This document shows, piece by piece, positions 14,532 through 21,599 of a DNA stretch of 24,911 nt (position 1 is its first letter; every line of letters begins with the position of its first letter). Location of the stretch: the NCBI GenBank assembly GCA_019348475.1, contig JAHWJJ010000005.1, positions 1-24,911 on the forward strand, given 5' to 3'. Source of the DNA: Gemmatimonadota bacterium (GTDB taxonomy: Bacteria > Gemmatimonadota > Gemmatimonadetes > Longimicrobiales > Longimicrobiaceae). Below the pieces are notes generated by a model, which worked only from the letters and a program-made list of their open reading frames with translations, was not told the origin of the DNA and ran no database searches. Position numbers and translations under genes: made by a program.

Positions 14532-14723
14532 GTGCACCTGCTTACGCTTGCCGGGTGTGGTGGCGGTGTCGATCAAGAAGATATCGACGCCTGCGTTCGA
14601 CGTGGTGTCGAGTACTTTAAGGAGATTGGATCGTACCCGACGCTCCAGTCGTCCCCGAATACGGGGCGGCCGGCCGAGGACGTGGCTATCGAGCGCTGCA
14701 ACAGAACGACGACTGCGTTCTGA
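14532..14723 (+). CDS. Cassette gene: small lipoprotein-like protein, 5' end possibly frameshifted
   Basis: From GTG 14532 the frame encodes 63 aa: LLTLAGCGG, which looks like a lipobox, then an acidic stretch with CVRRGVEYFKEIGSYPTL and ...VAIERCNRTTTAF. The two remaining Cys could pair. The usual charged and hydrophobic start of a lipoprotein signal is missing in this frame. It appears as MMLLKSLI from ATG 14498 or 14501 in a frame one base off. So the gene either uses GTG with a short leader or has a frameshift near 14525. It is bounded by two family 1 attC sites. The family is not recognised. Confidence 0.55.
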   Translation: MHLLTLAGCGGGVDQEDIDACVRRGVEYFKEIGSYPTLQSSPNTGRPAEDVAIERCNRTTTAF

Positions 14724-14760
14724 GACTGCTGGATCCAGCACAGAAACGACGCCCGGTCTC

Positions 14761-14850
14761 CGCTGCAGGGGATGCGGGGCCGTGCATGCTTTCAGCTGGA
14801 CAACAGGCTTGTGCGCCGGCCCCGCACCCCAGACCCTTGTGTCGTTCGGC
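14761..14850 (+). repeat. attC family 1 lacking R''
   Basis: The stem CGCTGCAGGGG(A)TGCGGGGCC / GGCCCCGCACCCC is intact and R' is GTTCGGC (14844-14850), but the CCTAACAATCG start is replaced by unrelated bases (CGCCCGGTCTC). Confidence 0.85.
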
Positions 14851-14880
14851 GGCACGCCCACCCGTCGCTTGGAGGAAGTG

Positions 14881-15489
14881 ATGCTTGCTTGGGCGCATCA
14901 GTGGTTGATCCGGGAGTGGCACTGGCCGCCGGCGGCGCTATTCACAGCCATTTTGCTCTTCCTCCTGTTACCGGTGGTAGCGGCGACTGAAGGGCTCGTC
15001 GTTACATTGGTGTTCCTCCAGCTTCCACTCTACCTCGTTCACCAGTTCGAGGAGCACCAGGGCGACCGCTTCCGCCGCTACTTCAACGATCGACTGATCG
15101 GCATCCCCGACGGCCTCGCACCGGAGGCCACGTTCTGGATCAACGCATTGGGTGTCTGGGGGGTGATCCTGGCAGCCCTGTATCTGGCCGTCTACGCGAC
15201 CCCCGCCTGGGGGCTGATCGCTGTCTATCTGAGCGTGCTCAACGGAGTGCTCCATGTTGCCCACGGGCTGACTCGGCGGGGGTACAATCCCGGACTCTGG
15301 ACCAGCCTGGCTCTCTTGCTCCCCCTCGGTGGGTGGAGTCTCGCCCAGGTTTCCCGCGAAATCGGCGCCCCCTGGCATGTCCATGTGCTGAGCGCGGGCT
15401 TCGTCGCAGCCGCACATCTCGGCGTAGTCGCGTACGTACGTCTACGGCTCGCCCAGGCATCTCGTGCGCAGCCGAACGCAGCTGCCTGA
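14881..15489 (+). CDS. Cassette gene: HXXEE-motif membrane protein
   Basis: This 202-aa integral membrane protein has the HXXEE signature (H54-Q-F-E57-E58-H) at the end of a helix, then N121, H125 and H128 in NGVLHVAHGL and YNPG at 135-138, as in the HXXEE-domain family whose biochemical role is unknown. About six hydrophobic segments are visible (near 18-33, 36-53, 86-104, 106-124, 139-153, 165-187). The conserved polar residues in membrane helices suggest a metal site or an intramembrane enzyme; this is inference. The ATG at 14881 has a clear GGAGG six bases upstream, unlike most cassette genes here. Its attC lies 64 bases after the stop but lacks R'. Confidence 0.85.
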   Translation: MLAWAHQWLIREWHWPPAALFTAILLFLLLPVVAATEGLVVTLVFLQLPLYLVHQFEEHQGDRFRRYFNDRLIGIPDGLAPEATFWINALGVWGVILAALYLAVYATPAWGLIAVYLSVLNGVLHVAHGLTRRGYNPGLWTSLALLLPLGGWSLAQVSREIGAPWHVHVLSAGFVAAAHLGVVAYVRLRLAQASRAQPNAAA

Positions 15490-15552
15490 CACCGGTTTGC
15501 AGGCGTGGAGTGGCGCGACGCGTTCGAGACGGAGGTGTATGTCTACTATGGG

Positions 15553-15635
15553 ACGGACAATCGGCTGCAGGGGATGCGGGGCCGTCCATGCTTTCGCCGG
15601 CGAAAGCGCTTGCGCGCCGGCCCCGCACCCCTGAC
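15553..15635 (+). repeat. attC family 1 lacking R'
   Basis: The left core is changed to ACGGACAATCGG. The stem is perfect (CAGGGG(A)TGCGGGGCCG against CGGCCCCGCACCCCTG) with a TTTCGCCGGCGAAAG tip hairpin, but the CCCTTGTGTCGTTAGGC end is absent after CCCCTGAC. Confidence 0.85.
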
Positions 15636-15692
15636 GGAGCACTGACAGCAGCAGACCATGCTCAGTGCCCGCCACCGTTCACCCGGGGGCCA

Positions 15693-16331
15693 ATGATCCG
15701 AAGTCTCATCTACGACACGCTCATCCTCAGACTCACCTCCCGCTGGTACGCCGAGGTGCTCCAGCGTGTGCCGGAGGGCGCCGCGCTGCTGGACGTCGGC
15801 ATAGGCACGGCCGGAGCCCTGCTGGCGAACGCCGCCCTGGTGAAGCGAAAGGGCCTGCGCGTCACCGGCATCGACATCGACGCCGACTATGTGGAGCACG
15901 CCCGGCGAAGACTCCGGGATTCCCCGCTGCGGGATCGTGTCGAGGTACGTCTCGAATCCGTCTACGATCACCACGGCGGGCCGTACGACGCCGTGTATTT
16001 CTCCGGAAGCTTCATGCTCCTGCCCCAGCCCGAGCGGGCGTTGCGGCATTGCGGCGAGCTGTTGATCCCGGACGGACGCGTCTTTTTCACACAGACCATC
16101 CAGATGCGACGCGCCCGCTGGGTGGAACTCATCAAGCCCATGCTGAAGCAGGCAACGAGCATCGATTTCGGCCGCGTGACCTACCAGGACGAGTTCAAGG
16201 CGCAGATCCGCGCCGCCGGCCTGGAGCTGGAGGAACTCACCACCCTGGCGCGCCACGGGAGCCGGGCTTCGTGCATTGCCGTGGCAAGGCCTGCCGACAC
16301 GCGTCGAGAGCAGGAGCAGCCGCATCCCTAG
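15693..16331 (+). CDS. Cassette gene: class I SAM-dependent methyltransferase
   Basis: This 212-aa protein has a Rossmann-like methyltransferase fold. Motif I is LLDVGIGTA (32-40), the acidic ribose-binding strand end is VTGIDID (57-63), then RVEVRLESVYD and the motif IV-like YDAVYFSGSFMLL, with a helical cap after residue 140 (MRRARWVELIKPMLKQA). The substrate cannot be deduced; the short form resembles small-molecule or lipid-type methyltransferases. No membrane segment is present. The frame is open upstream, but the ATG at 15693 is the first after the attC remnant and starts the fold properly. The following attC keeps only its right half, directly after the stop. Confidence 0.85.
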   Translation: MIRSLIYDTLILRLTSRWYAEVLQRVPEGAALLDVGIGTAGALLANAALVKRKGLRVTGIDIDADYVEHARRRLRDSPLRDRVEVRLESVYDHHGGPYDAVYFSGSFMLLPQPERALRHCGELLIPDGRVFFTQTIQMRRARWVELIKPMLKQATSIDFGRVTYQDEFKAQIRAAGLELEELTTLARHGSRASCIAVARPADTRREQEQPHP

Positions 16332-16377
16332 CACTTGCGCTCCACGCCCTCCGCGCCTGAGCTTGGGGGCGTTCGGC
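16332..16377 (+). repeat. attC family 2, right half
   Basis: CACTTGCGCTCCACGCCC, TCCGCGCCTGAGCTTGGG and R' GTTCGGC (16371-16377). The left half is absent; the stop of the methyltransferase gene abuts the remnant. Confidence 0.75.
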
Positions 16378-16435
16378 GGCTCGCCGTGGCGGGCGGCCCG
16401 GCAGTCCTCTCCCCTCGCATCACCCGCTTCGCCGC

Positions 16436-17326
16436 ATGAATCCAGCTTCCCCGGGTATGGAGAACGATCCCCAGCGGGAGAAGCTGGACAGCCGCGGATC
16501 AGCCCCGGAGCGCTCCGGAGAGCCCAGCGCGCGGGACCACCCCCAGGAGGTCCCGCTCAAGGCGTACGAGACGATTCTCGCGCAACAGGTCGCGCAGGCC
16601 GAGAAGGAGATGGAGCGGCCCGCGCGCGAACTGCTGATCTCCGGCTTCGCCGCCGGCATCGAGATCGGCTTCGGCCCCTTTCTGATGGCGCTGATCCTGA
16701 CCAGCACGCGCGGGATCTATGCGGATCCCACCGTCGAACTGCTGCAAGCGGTCGCGTACTCCGTCGGGTTCATCATCGTAATCCTCGGCCGTTCGGAGCT
16801 GTTCACCGAGCACACCGCGCTGGCCATCCAGCCGGTGCTCGCCGGCCGGGCTCCCGTGGCGGGACTCCTTCGGCTCTGGGCCCTGGTCTACGTCTCCAAC
16901 ATCTCGGGCGCCGCGGCATTCGCGGCGTTTGCCGCGTGGATCGGCCCCGAGCTCGGCGAGGCGCAGAGCTGGGCCTTCGTGGAGATCGCCAGCAAGTACG
17001 TGGACCACCCGTGGTGGCTCTTGCTGATCGGCGGAATCCTGGCGGGATGGCTGATGGGTCTGCTTGCGTGGCTGGTCACGGCCGCGCGAGACACCATCGG
17101 CCAGATCGTCCTGATCGGGCTGGTCACCGTTGGAATCGCACTCGCGCACCTGCAGCACTCCATCGCCGGCACCGTGGAGGTTCTGGCGGGCGTACTCTCT
17201 GGCGATCAGGTCACATGGGCGGAGTTCGGCCAGTTCCTGCTCTGGTCCACGGTCGGGAACGCGGTCGGCGGAGTGGTTTTCGTCGCGCTCCTGAAGTACG
17301 GCCACGTACGCCGCGGTGGGGAGTAA
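16436..17326 (+). CDS. Formate/nitrite transporter family protein
   Basis: This 296-aa inner membrane channel is of the formate/nitrite (FNT, YfdC-like) type. A polar, charged N-terminal tail of about 60 residues precedes the channel. The core then has about six helices with family features: ELLISGFAAGIEIGFGPFLMA, the NISGAAAFAAFAAW re-entrant type segment, GGILAGWLMGLLAWLV and HLQHSIAGTVEVL with the central His. The likely cargo is a small monovalent anion or weak acid, not further defined. ATG 16436 is the first start; 16457 is an alternative, and neither has a good ribosome site. It is the largest distal cassette and follows an attC half site by 58 bases. No intact attC follows it, so it can no longer be excised as a unit. 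Confidence 0.88.
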   Translation: MNPASPGMENDPQREKLDSRGSAPERSGEPSARDHPQEVPLKAYETILAQQVAQAEKEMERPARELLISGFAAGIEIGFGPFLMALILTSTRGIYADPTVELLQAVAYSVGFIIVILGRSELFTEHTALAIQPVLAGRAPVAGLLRLWALVYVSNISGAAAFAAFAAWIGPELGEAQSWAFVEIASKYVDHPWWLLLIGGILAGWLMGLLAWLVTAARDTIGQIVLIGLVTVGIALAHLQHSIAGTVEVLAGVLSGDQVTWAEFGQFLLWSTVGNAVGGVVFVALLKYGHVRRGGE

Positions 17327-17384
17327 GGTCGCCCGAATTCCGGCACACGATGATTCCCGATGGCACGCCGGACAGGAGGTCGGC

Positions 17385-17499
17385 TCAGGCCGCGAGCCGT
17401 CGCGCCACCTCCCGCGTGCGCTTTCGATAAGCGGTGAGGCACACCAGCTCGTGCGTCGGGGTCGCGCACCTCCCGCCAGCGGCTGTGCTTCTGCTTCAT
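17385..17499 (-). pseudogene. Frameshifted remnant of a small gene on the minus strand
   Basis: Reading leftward, KPTYTIMKQKHSRWREVRDPD is followed one frame over by HELVCLTAYRKRTREVARRLAA and a stop at 17385. Together they make a plausible small protein ending in a basic helix, broken by one frameshift near 17447. The orientation is opposite to all other array genes. The family is not certain. The surrounding 17327-17560 has nothing else. Confidence 0.45.
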
Positions 17500-17561
17500 G
17501 ATGGTGTAGGTGGGCTTCGCGGCGACCGCATGCGCTGGGTTGTGAACTCCAATCCTCTTGA

Positions 17562-17609
17562 TGGTCCATGTTTTCGCCGCCGACAGGCTTGCGCCGGCCC
17601 CGCACCCCT
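17562..17609 (+). repeat. attC family 1 core remnant
   Basis: TGGTCCATGTTTTCGCCG, CCGACAGGCTTGCGCCGG and CCCCGCACCCCTA match the centre and right arm of family 1; both outer cores are lost. Confidence 0.75.
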
Positions 17610-17843
17610 ATCAATAGCACGGTCCAGCAATGGACAACCGGGTATACGCATATGGGCATCTATTATATCGGCGGCCGGCCGTACCTGACCATGTACAGGG
17701 GGAGCAGCGGGTATATCATTGCGTGTTCGATTGCTGATAATTTGTATGTCGATCAGTTCTGGAATGACCATTGGACAGAAGATTACACGTCGTTCACGCT
17801 GGTTCAAAGAGAACGATCTGGTGATGTTAACGCAGCACCGTAA
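17610..17843 (+). CDS. Fragment of a secreted repeat protein (lectin- or propeller-like)
   Basis: The open frame, rich in Trp/Tyr/Gly and clearly lower in GC than everything nearby, reads WTTGYTHMGIYYIGGRPYLT, MYRGSSGYIIACSI, then DQFWNDHWTEDYTSFTLVQ. The W..G.T......G.PYL..Y....G.....I pattern resembles the short beta-repeats of some secreted bacterial proteins, but one and a half repeats are too little to name a family. There is no natural start: the frame runs in from the attC core remnant, and the first internal ATG is at 17652. It is best seen as a gene fragment left by deletion, possibly still translated. Confidence 0.45.
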   Translation: MNSTVQQWTTGYTHMGIYYIGGRPYLTMYRGSSGYIIACSIADNLYVDQFWNDHWTEDYTSFTLVQRERSGDVNAAP

Positions 17844-17880
17844 GAGGTCCACATTACGGTGTCCGGTAGCTTTCCCTGCC

Positions 17881-18070
17881 GATGGCGTGCGTCTCCGTGC
17901 ACGGCGACAATCCCCCGGCATCAACTCGCTGCTGGACCTGTTGGTGTTCGGGCGGCGCGGGGGAGCGCCAGAGCGGAGTTCTGCCCGACCGCCGACCTGC
18001 CGTCCATGCCCGCGAACCCTACGGCGTTCGCGGAGGAGCGAGCCGGCTGCGAACGATCGCGAAGAAGTGA
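17881..18070 (+). pseudogene. sdhA relic
   Basis: The DNA aligns with sdhA nt 520-735: TGGCGTGCGT.TC.GTGCACGGCG, then ATCAACTCGCTGCTGGACCT and GTTCGGGCGGCGCGGGGG, then ACGGCGTTCGCGGAGGAG and GCGAGCCGGC.GCGAA. Several small indels break the frame and one deletion of about 35 bases is present. A weaker match may extend back to about 17858. It is on the plus strand, the same orientation as sdhA. Confidence 0.85.
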
Positions 18071-18237
18071 GCCCATCCGCCACGCGGCGACGTCCGGCGC
18101 GAGGTCGGCCACTGCAATCGAGGGCGCGTCCCCATGAGGCGGAGGTTCTGGACCGGCCCACCAGGGTCGTCCTCTTTGGGCCGGGAGGAGGATTCCTTTC
18201 TGCGTGTGGAGCGACTCCGGGAGTCACGTGGTCGGCG

Positions 18238-18376
18238 CGCCAACAAATGCGCTGCAGGGGACAGATCTCCCAACATCCTGCTGCCGCAGACCTGACTGCG
18301 GCGGGGGGCCCGCTGCTGCCCCGCTGCGGTCCTCTTGCCTTTATGCCCGCCGCGCCTGAGTTTGGGGGCGTTAGGC
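18238..18376 (+). repeat. attC site, family 2, complete
   Basis: R'' CGCCAAC (18238-18244), then AAATGCGCTGCAGGGGACAG, a GC-rich middle with internal pairing, CGCGCCTGAGTTTGGGGG and R' GTTAGGC (18370-18376). It is about 139 bases. Confidence 0.8.
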
Positions 18377-18412
18377 TGCTCTCGCCTGGTACTCCGGGGC
18401 TCATTCCACCGT

Positions 18413-19012
18413 ATGCAAATGCTCAGGACTCTTCTCCTGCTCCTTCTCCTCTGCACTGGTTCTGTCATATCGCTCCATGCACAGGAGGCGGTCGCCTCGC
18501 AGGACACCGATCAGCTGCGGATCTCTGGTTCGTTCCACTGGTTCGGCCTGCTCGCTGCACGCGGACAGCAGGAAGGCGGCCAACCAGAGGGCTTGCTCTT
18601 CGGCTGTTCCGGGCAGCTCGATCTTCTACCGCGCAGAGATTTACACCCGGCACTGACTGCCAGCCGGCTGAATTACACTCTGCTTGGGACCAGCGGTAGC
18701 TTCTGGACTGTGGATGCGGGCCTGCTGAAGCGCCTTCCGATGGATCCGTACAACGTCCTGGCTTCGGGTCGGGTCTGGTTGGAGAACTACGTGGGAGGAG
18801 CTATCGGTCTCGCGGTCGGGTATCCGCACCCTGGGGACGTCCGACCGACAGCGGCAGTACGCGTCGTCTCCGACGTGCTCGTCCAGCTTCCGGCGGGGCT
18901 GAGGAGCCAGATCCAGATCTTCACGATCATAGGGCAACCGAACGCCCTTGCGTTGTCACTGGCGCTCGGGCCGCGAGTTTCGATCTCTGGATCGGCTACT
19001 CCAACTCCGTAG
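18413..19012 (+). CDS. Cassette gene: exported protein of unknown function
   Basis: This 199-aa protein has a strong signal peptide (MQMLRTLLLLLLLCTGSVISLHAQE, cut near residue 24). The mature part has alternating hydrophobic stretches and Gly-rich turns (ENYVGGAIGLAVGYPHPGDV, RPTAAVRVVSDVLVQL, NALALSLALGPRVSI) that would suit beta-strands, so an envelope or outer-membrane-associated protein is possible. ATG 18413 is chosen; 18419 is an in-frame alternative. It starts 37 bases after a complete attC and is the last recognisable cassette. Only the left half of an attC remains behind it (19026). The family is not recognised. Confidence 0.7.
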   Translation: MQMLRTLLLLLLLCTGSVISLHAQEAVASQDTDQLRISGSFHWFGLLAARGQQEGGQPEGLLFGCSGQLDLLPRRDLHPALTASRLNYTLLGTSGSFWTVDAGLLKRLPMDPYNVLASGRVWLENYVGGAIGLAVGYPHPGDVRPTAAVRVVSDVLVQLPAGLRSQIQIFTIIGQPNALALSLALGPRVSISGSATPTP

Positions 19013-19025
19013 CCTGCATGTCCAG

Positions 19026-19055
19026 GCCCCTCACGAGAGCGCTGCAAGCGACGGT
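19026..19055 (+). repeat. attC family 2, left half: distal end of the array
   Basis: CCCCTCACGAGAGCGCTGCA followed by AGCGACGGTT matches the left part of family 2. No right half follows. This is the last integron trace before the chromosome. Confidence 0.65.
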
Positions 19056-19147
19056 TACCAAGTAGTCATTGCCCTGCACGCGCGCTTTGTGCGATCATCT
19101 TGATGCCGTTCAGCATGTGTCCGGCAGCCGCAGCCGGACGGAATTCG

Positions 19148-19197
19148 TGTGGCGCTGCCGCACAAACTGCGGTTGCGTCGACGCCTGCCCCGCGAGT
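19148..19197 (+). pseudogene. Short sdhB relic
   Basis: CGTGTGGCGCTGCCGCAC is identical to sdhB nt 1778-1795, followed by AACTGC and GCCTGCCCC-GCGAG in the same order as the 3' cluster region of sdhB, with small indels. It lies between the array end and the beta-propeller gene. The match is short, so some doubt remains. Confidence 0.6.
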
Positions 19198-19223
19198 GGT
19201 CCACCACGCTTTGTGAGGCTCTG

Positions 19224-20351
19224 ATGCAGAACAAGCTCGTCGCATTAGCGGCCCTGATCCTGATTCTGATACCGCTCCCTGGACCGGCGCAGACGAGCGC
19301 CGCCGGGCCGCAGGAGTTCCGGCTGCAGCGCCTGTTCACGATCGGCGGCGATGACGCGCCGGCGAACGCCGCGTTCATGGAGGTCGCGGGCGTGGCGGTT
19401 TCGCCGGCGGGGCACATCTACGTGCTGGATGGCGGCGACCGGTCCGTGCGCGTGTACGACGCCGCGGGGCGGTTCGTGCGGCGCTTCGGACGGCGGGGCG
19501 GGGGACCGGGCGAGTTCCAGGCGCCGGTCGCCATCTGGGTGGACAGCATCGTCGGCGTTTCGGACATGGCGCAGCACAGGATGAGCTACTTCACCCTGGA
19601 GGGGCGCCACCTGCGCACGCAGGGCACTCCCATGCTGGACGAGACGCCGGTGCTGCGGCTGAGGCCGCTGAGGCACGGCAGGGCCGTCGGATCCACCCCC
19701 GTCCGCATGGGCCTGACCACCGCCAGCCCCGACCCCGTGGGCACTCCCTTCGTCGCCGTGGTCGTGCTTTCCGCCGGTGCGGCCCCGGACACGCTGCTCA
19801 GCGTGCACTCGGGGGTCGCGTCATTCCATGTGCGCCGCCCGAAGGTCACGTTCGGCACCGTGCAGACGCACCTGGGGTGGGGCGGCGCCCACGCGGTGCT
19901 CGGGGACAGCATGGTCGCCACGGTGGACGGCTACACCGGCACCGTCCGCTGGTACCGCGCAACGCCGTCGGGGCTGGCGCTCGTCCGCACGCGCGAACTG
20001 CCGTCGCGCAGCCGGCCGGCCACGCCCGGCGACACGCGGCGGATCGAACGGCAGATCCGCGCCAGCGGCACCCCCCTGCCTCGCCGGCTGGAGATCCAGG
20101 CGCCCCCGCGCGTGTCCATCGCCTCGCAGGCGCTGTTTTCGGACGAAGGCTTTCTCTGGATCCGCAACACGGCGGAACCGGGCCAGGCACACGTGTGGAC
20201 GGTGTTCGGGCCAGGCGGCGACATCGCGTACCGGCTCTCGCTCCCCGCGGGCTTCGACCTGCGCCACGTCCGCGGGGATCGGCTCTACGGCAGCGCAAAA
20301 ACGGCGAACGACGCCGCGCTCGTTCGCGTATACCGGCTGCTGCGCTCCTGA
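19224..20351 (+). CDS. Exported 6-bladed beta-propeller (NHL-like) protein
   Basis: This 375-aa exported protein has a signal peptide at residues 1-26 (MQNKLVALAALILILIPLPGPAQ). Propeller blade signatures are seen: VAVSPAGHIYVLDGGDRSVRVYDAAGRFVRRFGRRGGGPGEFQAPV, and later VVATVDGYTGTVRWYRA-like and EGFLWIRN segments. Such proteins are abundant in Gemmatimonadota and their ligands are mostly unknown. The in-frame sequence upstream of ATG 19224 would start inside the sdhB relic and is not credible as coding. A strong 17-bp terminator follows 32 bases after the stop, so the gene is a single transcription unit. A related gene starts at 24322. Confidence 0.85.
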   Translation: MQNKLVALAALILILIPLPGPAQTSAAGPQEFRLQRLFTIGGDDAPANAAFMEVAGVAVSPAGHIYVLDGGDRSVRVYDAAGRFVRRFGRRGGGPGEFQAPVAIWVDSIVGVSDMAQHRMSYFTLEGRHLRTQGTPMLDETPVLRLRPLRHGRAVGSTPVRMGLTTASPDPVGTPFVAVVVLSAGAAPDTLLSVHSGVASFHVRRPKVTFGTVQTHLGWGGAHAVLGDSMVATVDGYTGTVRWYRATPSGLALVRTRELPSRSRPATPGDTRRIERQIRASGTPLPRRLEIQAPPRVSIASQALFSDEGFLWIRNTAEPGQAHVWTVFGPGGDIAYRLSLPAGFDLRHVRGDRLYGSAKTANDAALVRVYRLLRS

Positions 20352-20383
20352 AGTGGTACGCAGCCCCGCGATCCGCGCAGATG

Positions 20384-20423
20384 CACACCGGCCCCGCGGC
20401 TTCGATGCCGCGGGGCCGGTGTG
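20384..20423 (+). terminator. Strong hairpin terminator after the beta-propeller gene
   Basis: CACACCGGCCCCGCGGC and GCCGCGGGGCCGGTGTG form a perfect 17-bp stem with a TTCGAT loop. A weak T-containing tail follows. It shares the GGCCCCGCGG core with the sdhB terminators, a genome-style motif. Confidence 0.8.
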
Positions 20424-20621
20424 TACTCGTGGCTCAGGCGTGACCGAGGTCGTGAGTCAGGTCACGGTTCCGAATATCTCCGGCATCGCTGAGGGTATCG
20501 GGCATTCACGATGCGTTCGCTGACGCGTATCGAGGTTCGCCGCCGAGCTGCGAGCTGGTTCGCACCCTACGGCGGCAACCCGGCGCGTGGGCGGATGCAA
20601 CCGGCGCTCGGAAACATCTGG

Positions 20622-20650
20622 TTGCGGGCGGTTCCAACCGAGCGTATGAT
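20622..20650 (+). promoter_or_regulatory. Candidate promoter of the lipoprotein gene at 20707
   Basis: TTGCGG (20622-20627), a 17-base spacer and TATGAT (20645-20650). It gives a leader of about 50 bases. The 20424-20621 stretch shows nothing else. Confidence 0.5.
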
Positions 20651-20706
20651 GTGAGGGGGCTCATCCCCTGGTGAATGATGGCAACCCCGGTCCTGGAGGC
20701 AGCCAC

Positions 20707-21312
20707 GTGCGTGCCACTGCTCTGAAGCTGGTCGTCTGCGCGACCCTCCTGCTGGGCGCGTGCGACGGGGGACCGTCGGAACCGGCGTTCGTCCCCGAGG
20801 GCTCGCTCAGCTTTGCGTACCAGGGGCCCATCTCCGGCTCGTACGAGGCGACGGGGGTGATGGAGGTGCAGGCCGGCACGCTGCCGCAGCCGGTGACCGG
20901 CGCCACGGCGTACCGGCAGGACCAGCTGGTGAACCTGCTGGCGTTTCGGGCACAGAGCGCCACCCGCGGCGATGCGTTCCTGATGCTGCTGGGGCAGGTG
21001 GCCGGGACCGGGCAGGTGAGCCTTGACCCCATCGCGTGCCAGCAGCAGGTGCTGGAGGGCTGCCGTATCGGCTTCTTCGTTCCCGACGTCGAGGTGACGC
21101 AGCTGCAGGGGCCGGAGCTTCCGGCGGGGCTGCTGGAGTCGGCGTACGTCATGGTGCTGGGGGCGGTGAACGTCACCACGCGGACCGACCGCCGCATCAA
21201 GGGAACGTTTCAGGGAGCCGCGTTCCGCGGCGGCGAGCAGAGCCTGCAGAACGTGCTTGCCATCAGCAACGGCCGCTTCGACCTTCCCGTGCGGCCGCAG
21301 GGCGCGCCGTAG
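20707..21312 (+). CDS. Predicted lipoprotein of unknown function (201 aa)
   Basis: The GTG start at 20707 is chosen because GGAGG lies 7 bases upstream and because the product then begins MRATALKLVVCATLLLGAC, a compact lipoprotein signal with the lipidated Cys at the LLGAC box. The in-frame ATG 20671 would add 12 residues and no ribosome site. The mature protein has a Gly/Ser-rich beta style (SLSFAYQGPISGSYEATG, SGSYEATGVMEV) typical of small beta-barrel or sandwich lipoproteins; the two later Cys (QQQVLEGC region) may pair. A promoter-like TTGCGG/TATGAT precedes it and an imperfect terminator follows. The family is not recognised. Confidence 0.8.
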   Translation: MRATALKLVVCATLLLGACDGGPSEPAFVPEGSLSFAYQGPISGSYEATGVMEVQAGTLPQPVTGATAYRQDQLVNLLAFRAQSATRGDAFLMLLGQVAGTGQVSLDPIACQQQVLEGCRIGFFVPDVEVTQLQGPELPAGLLESAYVMVLGAVNVTTRTDRRIKGTFQGAAFRGGEQSLQNVLAISNGRFDLPVRPQGAP

Positions 21313-21341
21313 CGAGATGCCCCTCCGCTGTGAACACCACC

Positions 21342-21370
21342 GGCCCCGCGGCCTCGACGCCTGCGGGGCT
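21342..21370 (+). terminator. Imperfect terminator hairpin
   Basis: GGCCCCGCGGC against GCCTGCGGGGCT around a TCGAC-type loop with one bulge. It lies about 30 bases after the lipoprotein stop. The rest of the gap to 21599 holds nothing I can support. Confidence 0.5.
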
Positions 21371-21599
21371 CGCGCGCTTTCCCCAACGGTGTTCCCCTGA
21401 ACGTCGAAAAGAACACGTGCGCTCAACATCAGCGCACGGCGCCCTTCCTGGAGCAGTGGACGGACACCGGTGCTGGAGCCTGTCGGACCCGGCGGGCGTC
21501 GGTCCCGCCCACGCACGTTTCCGTTGCACTTTCTGGCCTGCCGCCGCTGATCACGAGTGCGTCCTCTTTCACGCGGCGGATCGTGACGAGCGCGCCCGG

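Noticed and set aside
18057..18095. Possible sdhB 3' match (CCCATCCGCCACG) right after the sdhA relic
   Set aside because: Only 13 bases match and the surroundings do not align; chance is likely.
5809..18376. Repeated GC-rich palindromes considered as a CRISPR array, REP elements or terminators
   Set aside because: Spacing is gene-sized, each copy sits behind a plus-strand gene, and the GTTAGGC/GCCTAAC ends with a bulged A identify attC sites.
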